This document shows positions 55,743 to 64,000 of a stretch of 64,000 bases of DNA, in pieces. The notes beneath the pieces were generated by a model. The model saw only the letters and a list, made by a program, of their open reading frames with translations. It did not search any database and had not been told where the DNA came from. Source of the stretch: JAEUHQ01 sp964538915 (lineage in GTDB: Bacteria > Planctomycetota > UBA1135 > UBA2386); NCBI GenBank assembly GCA_964538915.1, contig CAZIFB010000001.1, positions 124,001 through 188,000 on the forward strand. The letters are read 5' to 3'. Positions within the stretch are counted from its first letter, which is position 1. Each line of letters opens with the position of its first letter. The translations under genes and the position numbers were made by a program.

Positions 55743-56759
55743 GTGAAGAACGACGCCGTCGCCGCGACCCGCGAAGCCCCGCGCACCCACGCGTGGGTCG
55801 GCCTCGTGTCGCTCGGCGTCGCCGTGGTGCTGCTCGCGACGAAGTTCTGGGCGTACGCGGTCACGGGTTCGCAGGCCATCTTCGGCGATGCCCTCGAGTC
55901 GATCGTCAACGTCGTCGCCGCGCTCGCCGCGTTCGTCGTACTGCGCTACGCCGACCAGCCGGCCGATCGCGACCATCCGTTCGGGCACGGCAAGGCCGAG
56001 TTCATTTCCGCGGCGTTCGAAGGCGGCCTCATCGTCTTCGCCGGCATCGTGATCGTGTGGCAAGCGGTGACGAAGCTGCTGCACGGCGTCGAACTCGAAC
56101 GCATCGACTTCGGCCTCGTGCTCACGGTCGTTGCGGGCCTCGGCAACGGAGTGCTCGGGGCCTGGCTCGTGCGCTACGGGCGCACGCACCGCTCGGCCGC
56201 GATCGAAGCCGACGGCCATCACGTGCTGTCGGACTTCTGGACCAGCGTCGGCGTCACGATCGGTCTCGTCGCGGTGCGGATCACGGGACTCACGTGGCTC
56301 GATCCGGTGGCCGCGATCCTGATGGCGTTGTGGTTGTTCTTCACGGGCCTGCGCCTGGTCCGGCGCGCCGCCGGCGGCTTGCTCGACGAAGAGGATCCGG
56401 CGCTGCTGTCCCAGATCGTGCAGGTCCTCGGGCCGCGGGTGCGCAACGGCGTGATCCGCGTGCACCACCTGCGCGCGATCCGCGCCGGGCGCTTCCACCA
56501 CGTGAGCGCCCACCTCGTCGTGCCGGAGTTCTGGAGCGTCGAGCGCGCGCACGACACCGCCGAGGCGCTCGCCGCGTCGCTGCTCCGCGAGATCCCGGGC
56601 GAAGGCGAGGTCGACTTCCACACCGACCCGTGCGAGCGGAACTACTGCCGCGTCTGTGACCTCGAGAGCTGTTCCGTGCGGCAGCAGCCGTTCCTCGGCC
56701 TCGCACCGCTCACGGTCGACGAGGCGGTGCGGCCCGACCCCGAAGTGCACGTGCCGTGA
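55743..56759 (+). CDS. cation diffusion facilitator (CDF) transporter
   Basis: A 338-residue membrane protein with six transmembrane helices and a C-terminal cytoplasmic domain. Metal-site residues are visible: GDALESIVN in helix 2, HPFGHGKAEF between helices 2 and 3, and HHVLSDFWTSVG in helix 5 (H-x3-D). It exports a divalent metal such as zinc, cobalt or iron in exchange for protons. The tail carries a cysteine group (CERNYCRVCDLESC) that could bind metal as sensor. Translation begins at GTG 55743, 31 bp after the M14 gene on the same strand. Confidence 0.93.
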   Translation: MKNDAVAATREAPRTHAWVGLVSLGVAVVLLATKFWAYAVTGSQAIFGDALESIVNVVAALAAFVVLRYADQPADRDHPFGHGKAEFISAAFEGGLIVFAGIVIVWQAVTKLLHGVELERIDFGLVLTVVAGLGNGVLGAWLVRYGRTHRSAAIEADGHHVLSDFWTSVGVTIGLVAVRITGLTWLDPVAAILMALWLFFTGLRLVRRAAGGLLDEEDPALLSQIVQVLGPRVRNGVIRVHHLRAIRAGRFHHVSAHLVVPEFWSVERAHDTAEALAASLLREIPGEGEVDFHTDPCERNYCRVCDLESCSVRQQPFLGLAPLTVDEAVRPDPEVHVP

Positions 56760-56838
56760 GCGACTTCGCCGAAGACGCCGCAGCGCGGGTCATGGCGTCC
56801 TCCGGCGCCCGCAAATAAAACACGGCCGTCCCCGTCGA

Positions 56839-58259
56839 ATGCGCCCCCGCATGGAAGTCACGCCCGCTGCCGCAGTGCTCGCGTTCGCGCGGCGGACGTT
56901 CGCGGGTGCCTTCGTCGCCGGCGTTGCACGCGCGGTGCTCGTGATCGCGCTCGTCGCCGCGGCGGTCCCGATCGCCGTGCGCATCGCCGGCGGTTGCGTC
57001 GCACCGACCGCGTGGTGGCTCCTCGCCGCCGTGCCCGCCGTGGGCTACGGCGTGTGGTGCGCGCGGCGCGAACGGGTGTCCGCGGCGACCGCCGCGCTGC
57101 ACCTCGATCGCCGACTCGGCATGCGCGGGCTGCTGCTGTGCGCGAACGAAGGGATCGAACTCGATCCGGCCTTCCGCGGCGAAGTGCGCGACCGCCTGCT
57201 GGGTCTGCGGGACGTGCTGCCGCGCACGCAGTGGAAACGCATCCTGCCGTGGCCGCTCGCCGCGCTGCTGCTCTTCGCCGGTGTCGCATCGGTTCCGCCG
57301 CCGGCGCCGCCGGGCGCGCCCCTGCACCGCACTGCGGTCGCCGCCGAACTCGAACGGCTCGCCGAGAAGCTCCGGTCGGTGCTCGAACGCGGGCTCGTTC
57401 CCGAGGAGCAGAAGCAGGAACTCGAACGTCGCGTCGAGGAGTTGCAGAAGCGCCTCGCCGACGGCGACGTGCCCGACTGGCGCGACCTCGACCAGCTCGA
57501 CCAGCGTGTGGAACGGGAGGCGCTGTTGCAGGCCGCCGCCGCGGACTTGCGCAACGGGGATCCCACCTCCGGGCGGGCGCCGACGAGTTCGGAGCTGACA
57601 CCTCAGAAAGTGGCTGCGGCGGCTGCCGCACTCGACGCCGCGGGGCTGCTCGACGCGCTTCCGCCCGATGCGCGGGCGATGCTGGAAGCGGCGCGCGCCG
57701 AGAAGGGATTCGACCCGAGCGCGCTCGGCCTCGATCCGGCCGCGATGCAGAGGCTCGCGGAGGCGATGGCACAGGCGAAGGCGACGGGTCGCTTCGATCC
57801 CTCGCAGCTCGACGCGGCGCTGAGCCCGGAGCAGCTCGCCGACCTGCAGGCCGTGCTCGATTCGCACCCCGGCGCGGTAGCGGGTGTCGCCGGCGATCCC
57901 GCTGTGGCGATCGAGGGCGATGGGTCGCCCGGCGATCTGCCCGGCCGAGGCGCTCCGACGCGCGGGCCCGGCCATGCGGCGCTGCAGATGACGGAGGACG
58001 CGGTCGGCGGTGCTGCCGACGTGATGCCGCTGCCGCCCGGCGTTGCGGCGCCGTCCGAATGGGTGCCGGTCGGCGCGCGGGTCGCGGAGCCCGTCGTCGA
58101 TCCGGCGCGCAACGACGCACGCGGCAGCGCCGGGGCCGAAGGCACCGGCGGCGCTTCGTGGCAACTGCAGCTCGCACCGCGCCACCGCGCGGTCGTGCGA
58201 CGATTCTTCGGGGATGCCGCGCCCTCGGCGGAAAGAGCAGGACCGGGAAAGGAACGACG

Positions 58260-58263
<4 letters not shown>
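56839..58263 (+). CDS. membrane-anchored coiled-coil protein heading the MoxR module
   Basis: A 474-residue protein. Two or three membrane helices (about 22-50, 54-70 and 137-155) are followed by a long helical region with heptad-like leucines (LERLAEKLRSVLERGL, KQELERRVEELQKRL) and an Ala/Pro/Gly-rich linker, and then a conserved end (LAPRHRAVVRRFFG). No family is named with confidence, but a large membrane protein with this shape usually precedes MoxR in such clusters in Planctomycetota. Translation may begin at ATG 56839 or four codons later at 56851. It overlaps the MoxR gene by ATGA, so the two products are probably made together. Confidence 0.72.
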
Positions 58264-59275
<1,012 letters not shown>

Positions 59276-59276
<1 letters not shown>

Positions 59277-61030
59277 TGCGATTCCGTCACTGCCTCGTCG
59301 CGCTCCTCTTCGCGCCGATCGTCTGCTCGCGCCTTGCGGCGCAGGAGCAGGTGATCGTGCACAGCACGGACTCCGTCCCGATCTGCACGACGCGCCTCGC
59401 GTCCTTCGGCGGCACGCGCGGCAGCGGCCTCGGCTTCGTCGCCGTGGACGTCGAGAACCAGGACGTGCAATCCCACGTGGTGTCCGTGCAGATGGACAAC
59501 CAATGGTGGACCGGCCGCGACGTGTCGGCCGAACGCACCGTGTTGCTCGCGCCGAACGAACGCACGCGCTTCTTCCTGCCCCGTCCGAACACCGCGATGG
59601 GCAACGGCGCCGTAGTCGCCAGGGTCGATGGGGTGACGCGGCGCACCGGCCTCAACTTCGGGCGCATCGACGGCCCTCTGGGGCTGCTCGTGACCGATCG
59701 TTCGGACCTGCAGCCGTGGGGGGCGCTGGCCATGGGCGCGATCCCGACCGCCAGCTCGGAGGCGCCCACGGTCCAGGCCGCGCGGACCGAGCTGTTGCCG
59801 GCCGACTGGCGCCTCTACACCGCGTTCGACGCGGTGCTCGTCGACGGTCGTGCCACGATCGGCGCGGAGATCCAGGAGGCGCTGCGTCGCTTCGCGTTCG
59901 CGGGCGGCATCGTCGTCATCGGCGGCGCGGAGCGGCTCCCGCCCGGGTCCCTGCGTGAGATCGTCGCGAGGACGAGCGGGGTGGCTTTGCGGCACGGCCT
60001 CGGCTTCGTCGTGGACGTGCCGTTCGACACCGGCGACACGACGGTCCTGCGCGACCGGCTCGCCGCGCTGCCTCGCAGCACGATGTCGGGCTGGCCTCTG
60101 CCGGACGCACTCGCCAACGAACAGCCCATCCCCGGCGTCGGACAGGCGCCGAAGCTGTTGTTCCTCACCGTGATCCTCCTGTTCGCCGTGCTGGTGGGGC
60201 CGGTCAACTTCCTCCTCGTTCGCCGCTGGAAGCGTCCGCTCCTCGTGCTCGCGACCGTGCCGGCGCTCGGCATCGGCACCACGGTCGCCATGCTCGGGAT
60301 CGGGTTCGTGCGCGACGGCCTCGGTGTGCGCGGCGTCGTCGTCAGCTGGACGTGGATCGACCAGCAGCGCCACGAGGGGACCGCCGTCGCGGCGCGAACC
60401 CTCTTCTGCGGTCTGTCCCCGAGTGCGTTCGCGTTGTCGCCCGATTCGATCGTGTTCTCGCCGCGCGCGACGCACGGGTCGAGCCAGGGTCGCCGCGACC
60501 GCTGGGCGCTCGACACGGCGAACGGGCTCCTCGACGGCGGTGCCCTGCCGTCGCGCCAGCCCACGCCCCTGCTCGCTTCGCAGCAGGGCACCCTGCGCCA
60601 GCGCCTGCGCGTGCGTGCGGCCGGCGACACGCTCGAAGTCCTCGCCGACGGCGGTGTGGCTCCCGTCGGCGACGTCGTGCTGTGCGACCTCGACGGCGCG
60701 GTGTGGGTGGGCGCCGCTCCGACGTTGCGCCGGGCCACAGAGCAGCTCGCGAGCAGCTTGGTCGAGGCGTGGGTGCGCGGGGCCGGCGCGTTCGACGTCG
60801 TCGAGCCCGAACGCGAACACTGGCGCATTCCCTCGGGCGCCGACGACACGACGGTCGTGTCGCTGCACGCGATGCTGGCGCGCTTCGTCGACGGCGACCT
60901 TCCCCGCGGCACCTACCTCGCGATCGTGAAGGACGCGCCGTGGCTCGACGAACACGGCGTGCGCGTCGAGTACGACCGGTCGCGGCACTTCGTCGCCGGG
61001 CGTCTCGCGGCGGAGGACTTCGTCCGATGA
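59276..61030 (+). CDS. exported amidotransferase-like protein with a membrane hairpin
   Basis: A 584-residue protein: signal peptide (MRFRHCLVALLFAPIVCSRLAAQ), a beta-rich part (about 35-140), an alpha/beta region (GAEIQEALRRFAFAGGIVVIGGAE) like the type-1 glutamine-amidotransferase fold without a visible catalytic triad, two membrane helices (about 295-345: FLTVILLFAVLVGPVNFLLV and VLATVPALGIGTTVAMLGIG) and a C-terminal beta-rich part. This architecture is common between the MoxR and ABC genes in Planctomycetota and may serve as the substrate-binding or scaffold piece. Function is unknown. It overlaps its neighbours on both sides (TGATG and ATGA). Confidence 0.78.
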
Positions 61031-61965
61031 GTGCACCCCTTCTCGAAGTGCGTTCGCTCTCGCGCCGCTACGGCAAGGTGGTCGCCGTGCACGACCTGTC
61101 GTTCGCGATGGAGCGCGGACAGGTCACGGGGTTCATCGGGCCGAACGGCGCGGGCAAGACGACGACGATGCGCATCGCGGCGACGCTCGACGTGCCCGAC
61201 CTCGGCGACGTGATCGTCGATGGCATGACCGTGCTCGTCGAGCCGCGCGCCGTGCGGATGCGGATCGGCTACATGTCCGATCAGTTCCATCCGTACCCGA
61301 ACCTCGACGTGATGGAGTACCTCGACTTCTTCGCGCGCGCGTACGGTCTGCGCGGTCGGAAGCGGCTCGAGACCGTGCGCTCCGTCGCGAGCTTCTGCAA
61401 GCTCGACGGCATGGCCGACCGGCCGGCGACGGGCCTGAGCAAGGGCATGGGGCAGCGTCTGCACCTTGCGAAGACGCTGCTGCACGATCCGCTGCTGCTG
61501 ATCCTCGACGAGCCGGCGGCGGGGCTCGATCCGCACGCCCGCATCGAGTTCCGAGCGCTGCTGCGCGAACTCGCCGCGGCCGGCAAGGGCATCCTGATCA
61601 GTTCGCACATCCTGCCGGAACTCGGCGAGACGTGCGACTCGGTGGTCGTGCTCGAGAAGGGGCGGCGCGTCGTCGCCGGCTCGATTGCCGAGATCCAGAA
61701 GAGCGTGCAGCGCGAACAGGCCGTGCAGTTGCGTGTGTTGCGCGACGGCGAAGGGGCGCAGCGCTTCCTCCTCGTGCAACCGGGCGTCGGCGACGTCGTG
61801 TGCGAAGGGGAACGCCTTCGCTTCTCGTTCACGGGCGAAGACCAGGCGCTCGGCGAACTGCTCGCGCGCGCCGTCGGCGCCGGCCTGGCCGTGGTCGAGT
61901 TCGCCCGCATCGAGGCGAACCTCGAAGAGATCTTCATGCGCACCACGAGGGGGAACCTGCAATGA
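61027..61965 (+). CDS. ABC transporter ATP-binding protein
   Basis: A 312-residue ATPase: Walker A GPNGAGKTTTMR, the signature region GLSKGMGQRLHLAK (a variant of LSGGQ), Walker B LLILDEPAAGLDP and the switch histidine in ISSHILPE. The last 80 residues form the extra C-terminal domain of drug/Gld-type exporters. It pairs with the permease encoded downstream by a 4-bp overlap. In gliding-type systems such an ATPase is GldA; whether this organism glides cannot be told. It is the fourth gene of the coupled module. Confidence 0.93.
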   Translation: MSAPLLEVRSLSRRYGKVVAVHDLSFAMERGQVTGFIGPNGAGKTTTMRIAATLDVPDLGDVIVDGMTVLVEPRAVRMRIGYMSDQFHPYPNLDVMEYLDFFARAYGLRGRKRLETVRSVASFCKLDGMADRPATGLSKGMGQRLHLAKTLLHDPLLLILDEPAAGLDPHARIEFRALLRELAAAGKGILISSHILPELGETCDSVVVLEKGRRVVAGSIAEIQKSVQREQAVQLRVLRDGEGAQRFLLVQPGVGDVVCEGERLRFSFTGEDQALGELLARAVGAGLAVVEFARIEANLEEIFMRTTRGNLQ

Positions 61966-63482
61966 CCGCCATGTCCGCAACCGGGGGCGATCCCTCGCCA
62001 CAGGCTCCGGTGTCCGTCGGAGTCGACCGCTGGTCCGCCGCGTCGGATCGGCTGAACCCCATCCTCGTGCGCGAAGTGATGCAGGCCGTGAAGGGCCGCG
62101 CGTTCCTCCTCACGATCCTCGGCGCACTGCTGGTCACGGTCGTCATCGCGACGGCGGTGGTGCAGGACGGCGGCTCGGGCCCGCGCAGCGGCAAGGACGC
62201 CTTCAGCGCCGGCCTCGCGACCCTGGCACCGCTGCTGTTGTTCGTCGTCCCCAACGCCGCCTACCACTCGATGCGCACGGAGCTGCGCGCCGGCATCGTG
62301 GAGCAGCTGCTGCTGTCGCGGCTGCGGCCGACGTCGATCGTGCTCGGCAAGCTGTTCGCGGCGATGGTGCAGTTCGTCCTCTACGTGTCGGTGCTGGCGC
62401 CGCTGCTCGCCACGAGCTACCTGCTGCGCGGCGTCGACCTGCCGACGATCGGGCTCAGTCTGGTGTTCGCTCTCGTGTTCTGCGTCGGGGCGACGGCCGC
62501 CGCGATCTCCGCCGCGGCGCAGGGCATGCTGCCGGCACTGCAGTCGTTGACGAACGTGGCGATGTCGCTGGCGCTCGGGCTCGGCACGTTCGTCGTCGCG
62601 ATCTACGTCGGCAGCGGCGAGTACCTGCGCGACCTCGGCTGGCTTCTGCGCAGCGCCGAGTTCGGCATCGCCGTGTCGTCGATCGTCGGCGCCACACTGC
62701 TCGGAACGGTGCTGTCGATCCTGACGGCACAGTCCTTCCTGATGCACGCGTACGAGAATCGGTCGACGCAGTTCCGCGTGTTCCTGTTCGCCCTCGTCGC
62801 GGTGGCGTTCGGCTGGCTCTGGGCGTTCGTCGATGCGGCGCATCGCGCCGAGGCGGCGTGGGGCATCGTGGGCTTCCTGATGATGTTCGGCACGATCTTC
62901 GGCCTGTTCATGGTGACGGAGCAGCGCGAACTGTCCCCGCGCATCGCTGCGCACGTCCCGTCGTCGCCTCTCGCGGCGCTCGCCGCCGCGCCGTTCCTGC
63001 CGGGGCGCGACCGCGGCATGCTCGCGTTCCTGATCCACATCGCGGTCCTGCTCGCGATCGCCAGTGCGTGCAGCACGTTGTCCGTTCCGCGCTCGATCAC
63101 GCACATGCCGTTCGCGATCGCGGCGTACGCCCTGTTCTGGCTCACCTTCGCCCGCCTTCTTCGAGGCCGACTGCCGTCCGTGACGGCGGCCAACAACATC
63201 ACCCGGCTGCTGGTCCCGCTCACGATGCTGGTGGCGATCCTGGTGCCGCTCTTGTTCGACGTGTTCGCCTTCGGAGGCGTCGGAAGCTGGCACCTCGGAC
63301 ACGTGCTGAATCCGTTCTGGACGATCGACGAGATCGTGTTCCGCCACCGCTTCGGCAACGAACGTGCGGTGCTCGTCACCGCGATCGTCGGACTCGCGGT
63401 GCTGCAGTTGCCGTCGGTGTGGCGCGGCGTGCGTGAAGTGATGGCCGCGTCCGCCGCCCGGGCGAAGGGTGCGCGTGGCTGA
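61962..63482 (+). CDS. ABC-2 type transporter permease
   Basis: A 506-residue membrane protein with about twelve hydrophobic helices: the first near residues 48-65 (FLLTILGALLVTVVIATAVV), then an ABC-2 region with RAGIVEQLLLSRLRPTSIVLGK preceding helices. The NPILVREVMQAVKGRAF start is typical of large permeases in this cluster. It works with the ATPase gene upstream (overlap ATGA). The DUF58 gene starts 8 bp before its end, so translation continues to that gene. Confidence 0.87.
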   Translation: MTAMSATGGDPSPQAPVSVGVDRWSAASDRLNPILVREVMQAVKGRAFLLTILGALLVTVVIATAVVQDGGSGPRSGKDAFSAGLATLAPLLLFVVPNAAYHSMRTELRAGIVEQLLLSRLRPTSIVLGKLFAAMVQFVLYVSVLAPLLATSYLLRGVDLPTIGLSLVFALVFCVGATAAAISAAAQGMLPALQSLTNVAMSLALGLGTFVVAIYVGSGEYLRDLGWLLRSAEFGIAVSSIVGATLLGTVLSILTAQSFLMHAYENRSTQFRVFLFALVAVAFGWLWAFVDAAHRAEAAWGIVGFLMMFGTIFGLFMVTEQRELSPRIAAHVPSSPLAALAAAPFLPGRDRGMLAFLIHIAVLLAIASACSTLSVPRSITHMPFAIAAYALFWLTFARLLRGRLPSVTAANNITRLLVPLTMLVAILVPLLFDVFAFGGVGSWHLGHVLNPFWTIDEIVFRHRFGNERAVLVTAIVGLAVLQLPSVWRGVREVMAASAARAKGARG

Positions 63483-64000
63483 GCCGCGTGATCTCGCGGC
63501 CGAAGTTGCGGCGACCGCGCCGCGGTACCGCCTCGCGGTGCGCGGCCCGCGCTTCCGCGGCCGCATCGGCGGCCGGAGGGGCCACGGCGTCGGCAGTTCG
63601 ATGGAGTTCGTCGACTTCCGCGACTACGTGCCCGGCGACGACCTGCGCCAGGTCGACTGGCGCGGCTACGCGCGCACGAACCAGCTCCGCATCCGCCTCA
63701 CGCAGGAGGAAGTCGCGCCGTACGTCGACGTTCTGCTCGACACGTCGGCGTCGATGGCGTCGACCGAAGCGAAGGAGCGGGCCGTGCGGCTCCTGGCGCT
63801 CGCGCTGCAGCGGTGGGCGCAGCGCGAAGGCGCAGTGGCCCGCGTACTGGCGCTCGGCGCGGGTGCGGTCGATCCGACCGTGGAGCCGTTCGCCGGCGCT
63901 GCCACGGATCCGGCCCTGCCCGCGGTGCCGCTGCGGACGAACGGGATCCGCGTGCTGCTGACGGACGGGCTGTGGACCGGCGATCCGACGCCGCTCCTCC
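63475..64000 (+). CDS. DUF58 protein (partial, runs off the window)
   Basis: The first 175 codons are visible. The conserved DUF58 box is present: GSSMEFVDFRDYVPGDDLRQ followed by VDWRGYARTNQLRIR, and then the start of a von Willebrand-type fold with VDVLLDTSASM, whose D-x-S-x-S site could bind a metal. DUF58 proteins are usual partners of MoxR ATPases. It begins at GTG 63475, overlapping the permease stop by 8 bp. The rest lies beyond the right edge. Confidence 0.93.
   Translation, partial: MAEPRDLAAEVAATAPRYRLAVRGPRFRGRIGGRRGHGVGSSMEFVDFRDYVPGDDLRQVDWRGYARTNQLRIRLTQEEVAPYVDVLLDTSASMASTEAKERAVRLLALALQRWAQREGAVARVLALGAGAVDPTVEPFAGAATDPALPAVPLRTNGIRVLLTDGLWTGDPTPLL

Noticed and set aside
50577..56750. 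Very long minus-strand frame spanning the permease and upstream region
   Set aside because: Only the part from 52100 downward is protein-like (ABC permease); the rest is antisense to the M14 and CDF genes.

Overview
The window is GC-rich DNA from a Gram-negative-type bacterium, most likely a member of the Planctomycetota. This is inferred from the large secreted proteins sharing a loose C-terminal pattern, the MoxR / amidotransferase-like / ABC transporter / DUF58 gene cluster, an M36 peptidase and an ECF sigma/anti-sigma pair, all on tightly overlapping GC-rich genes. No rRNA, tRNA or CRISPR array was seen.

Region 1 (about 1-25.6 kb) is an envelope and stress island. It holds a two-component pair (OmpR-type regulator plus kinase), a second kinase that has lost its phospho-acceptor histidine, PRC-barrel proteins, a YqjD/holin-like operon, several very small membrane proteins (DUF3309, DUF3185, DUF1328, Thivi_2564-like), a rhodanese-ferritin fusion, an AI-2E-type permease, a receiver-less sigma-54 activator, a 2920-residue cyclic beta-1,2-glucan synthase and a CBS-domain protein. 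Eight promoters here share one 43-bp layout: three YTCAN-like half-sites spaced exactly 11 bp apart, then 10 bp, then a TA-starting -10 hexamer in seven of the eight. Three other promoters match the sigma-54 consensus. One of the eight modules lies in front of the sigma-54 activator, suggesting a cascade: OmpR-type regulator, then sigma-54 activator, then sigma-54 genes. Several genes between 4.9 and 7.2 kb look frameshifted.

Region 2 (25.7-40.2 kb) is mostly metabolic and housekeeping: an NAD-dependent formate dehydrogenase (fdsG, B, A, D) interrupted by a secreted-protein gene, a secreted beta-propeller-like protein, ftsH, and a tight operon cdaA-cdaR-glmM-tsaB joining c-di-AMP synthesis to cell-wall precursor synthesis and tRNA modification.

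Region 3 (40.2-47.2 kb) carries secreted or outer-membrane proteins, one insertion sequence with clear terminal inverted repeats, and a secreted M36 metallopeptidase.

Region 4 (47.4-64 kb) has an ECF sigma factor with an anti-sigma-like gene fused to a downstream gene, an RluA-type pseudouridine synthase, an ABC exporter, a secreted M14 carboxypeptidase, a cation efflux protein, and a translationally coupled six-gene module (membrane coiled-coil protein, MoxR ATPase, amidotransferase-like membrane protein, ABC ATPase, ABC permease, DUF58 protein) that runs off the right edge.
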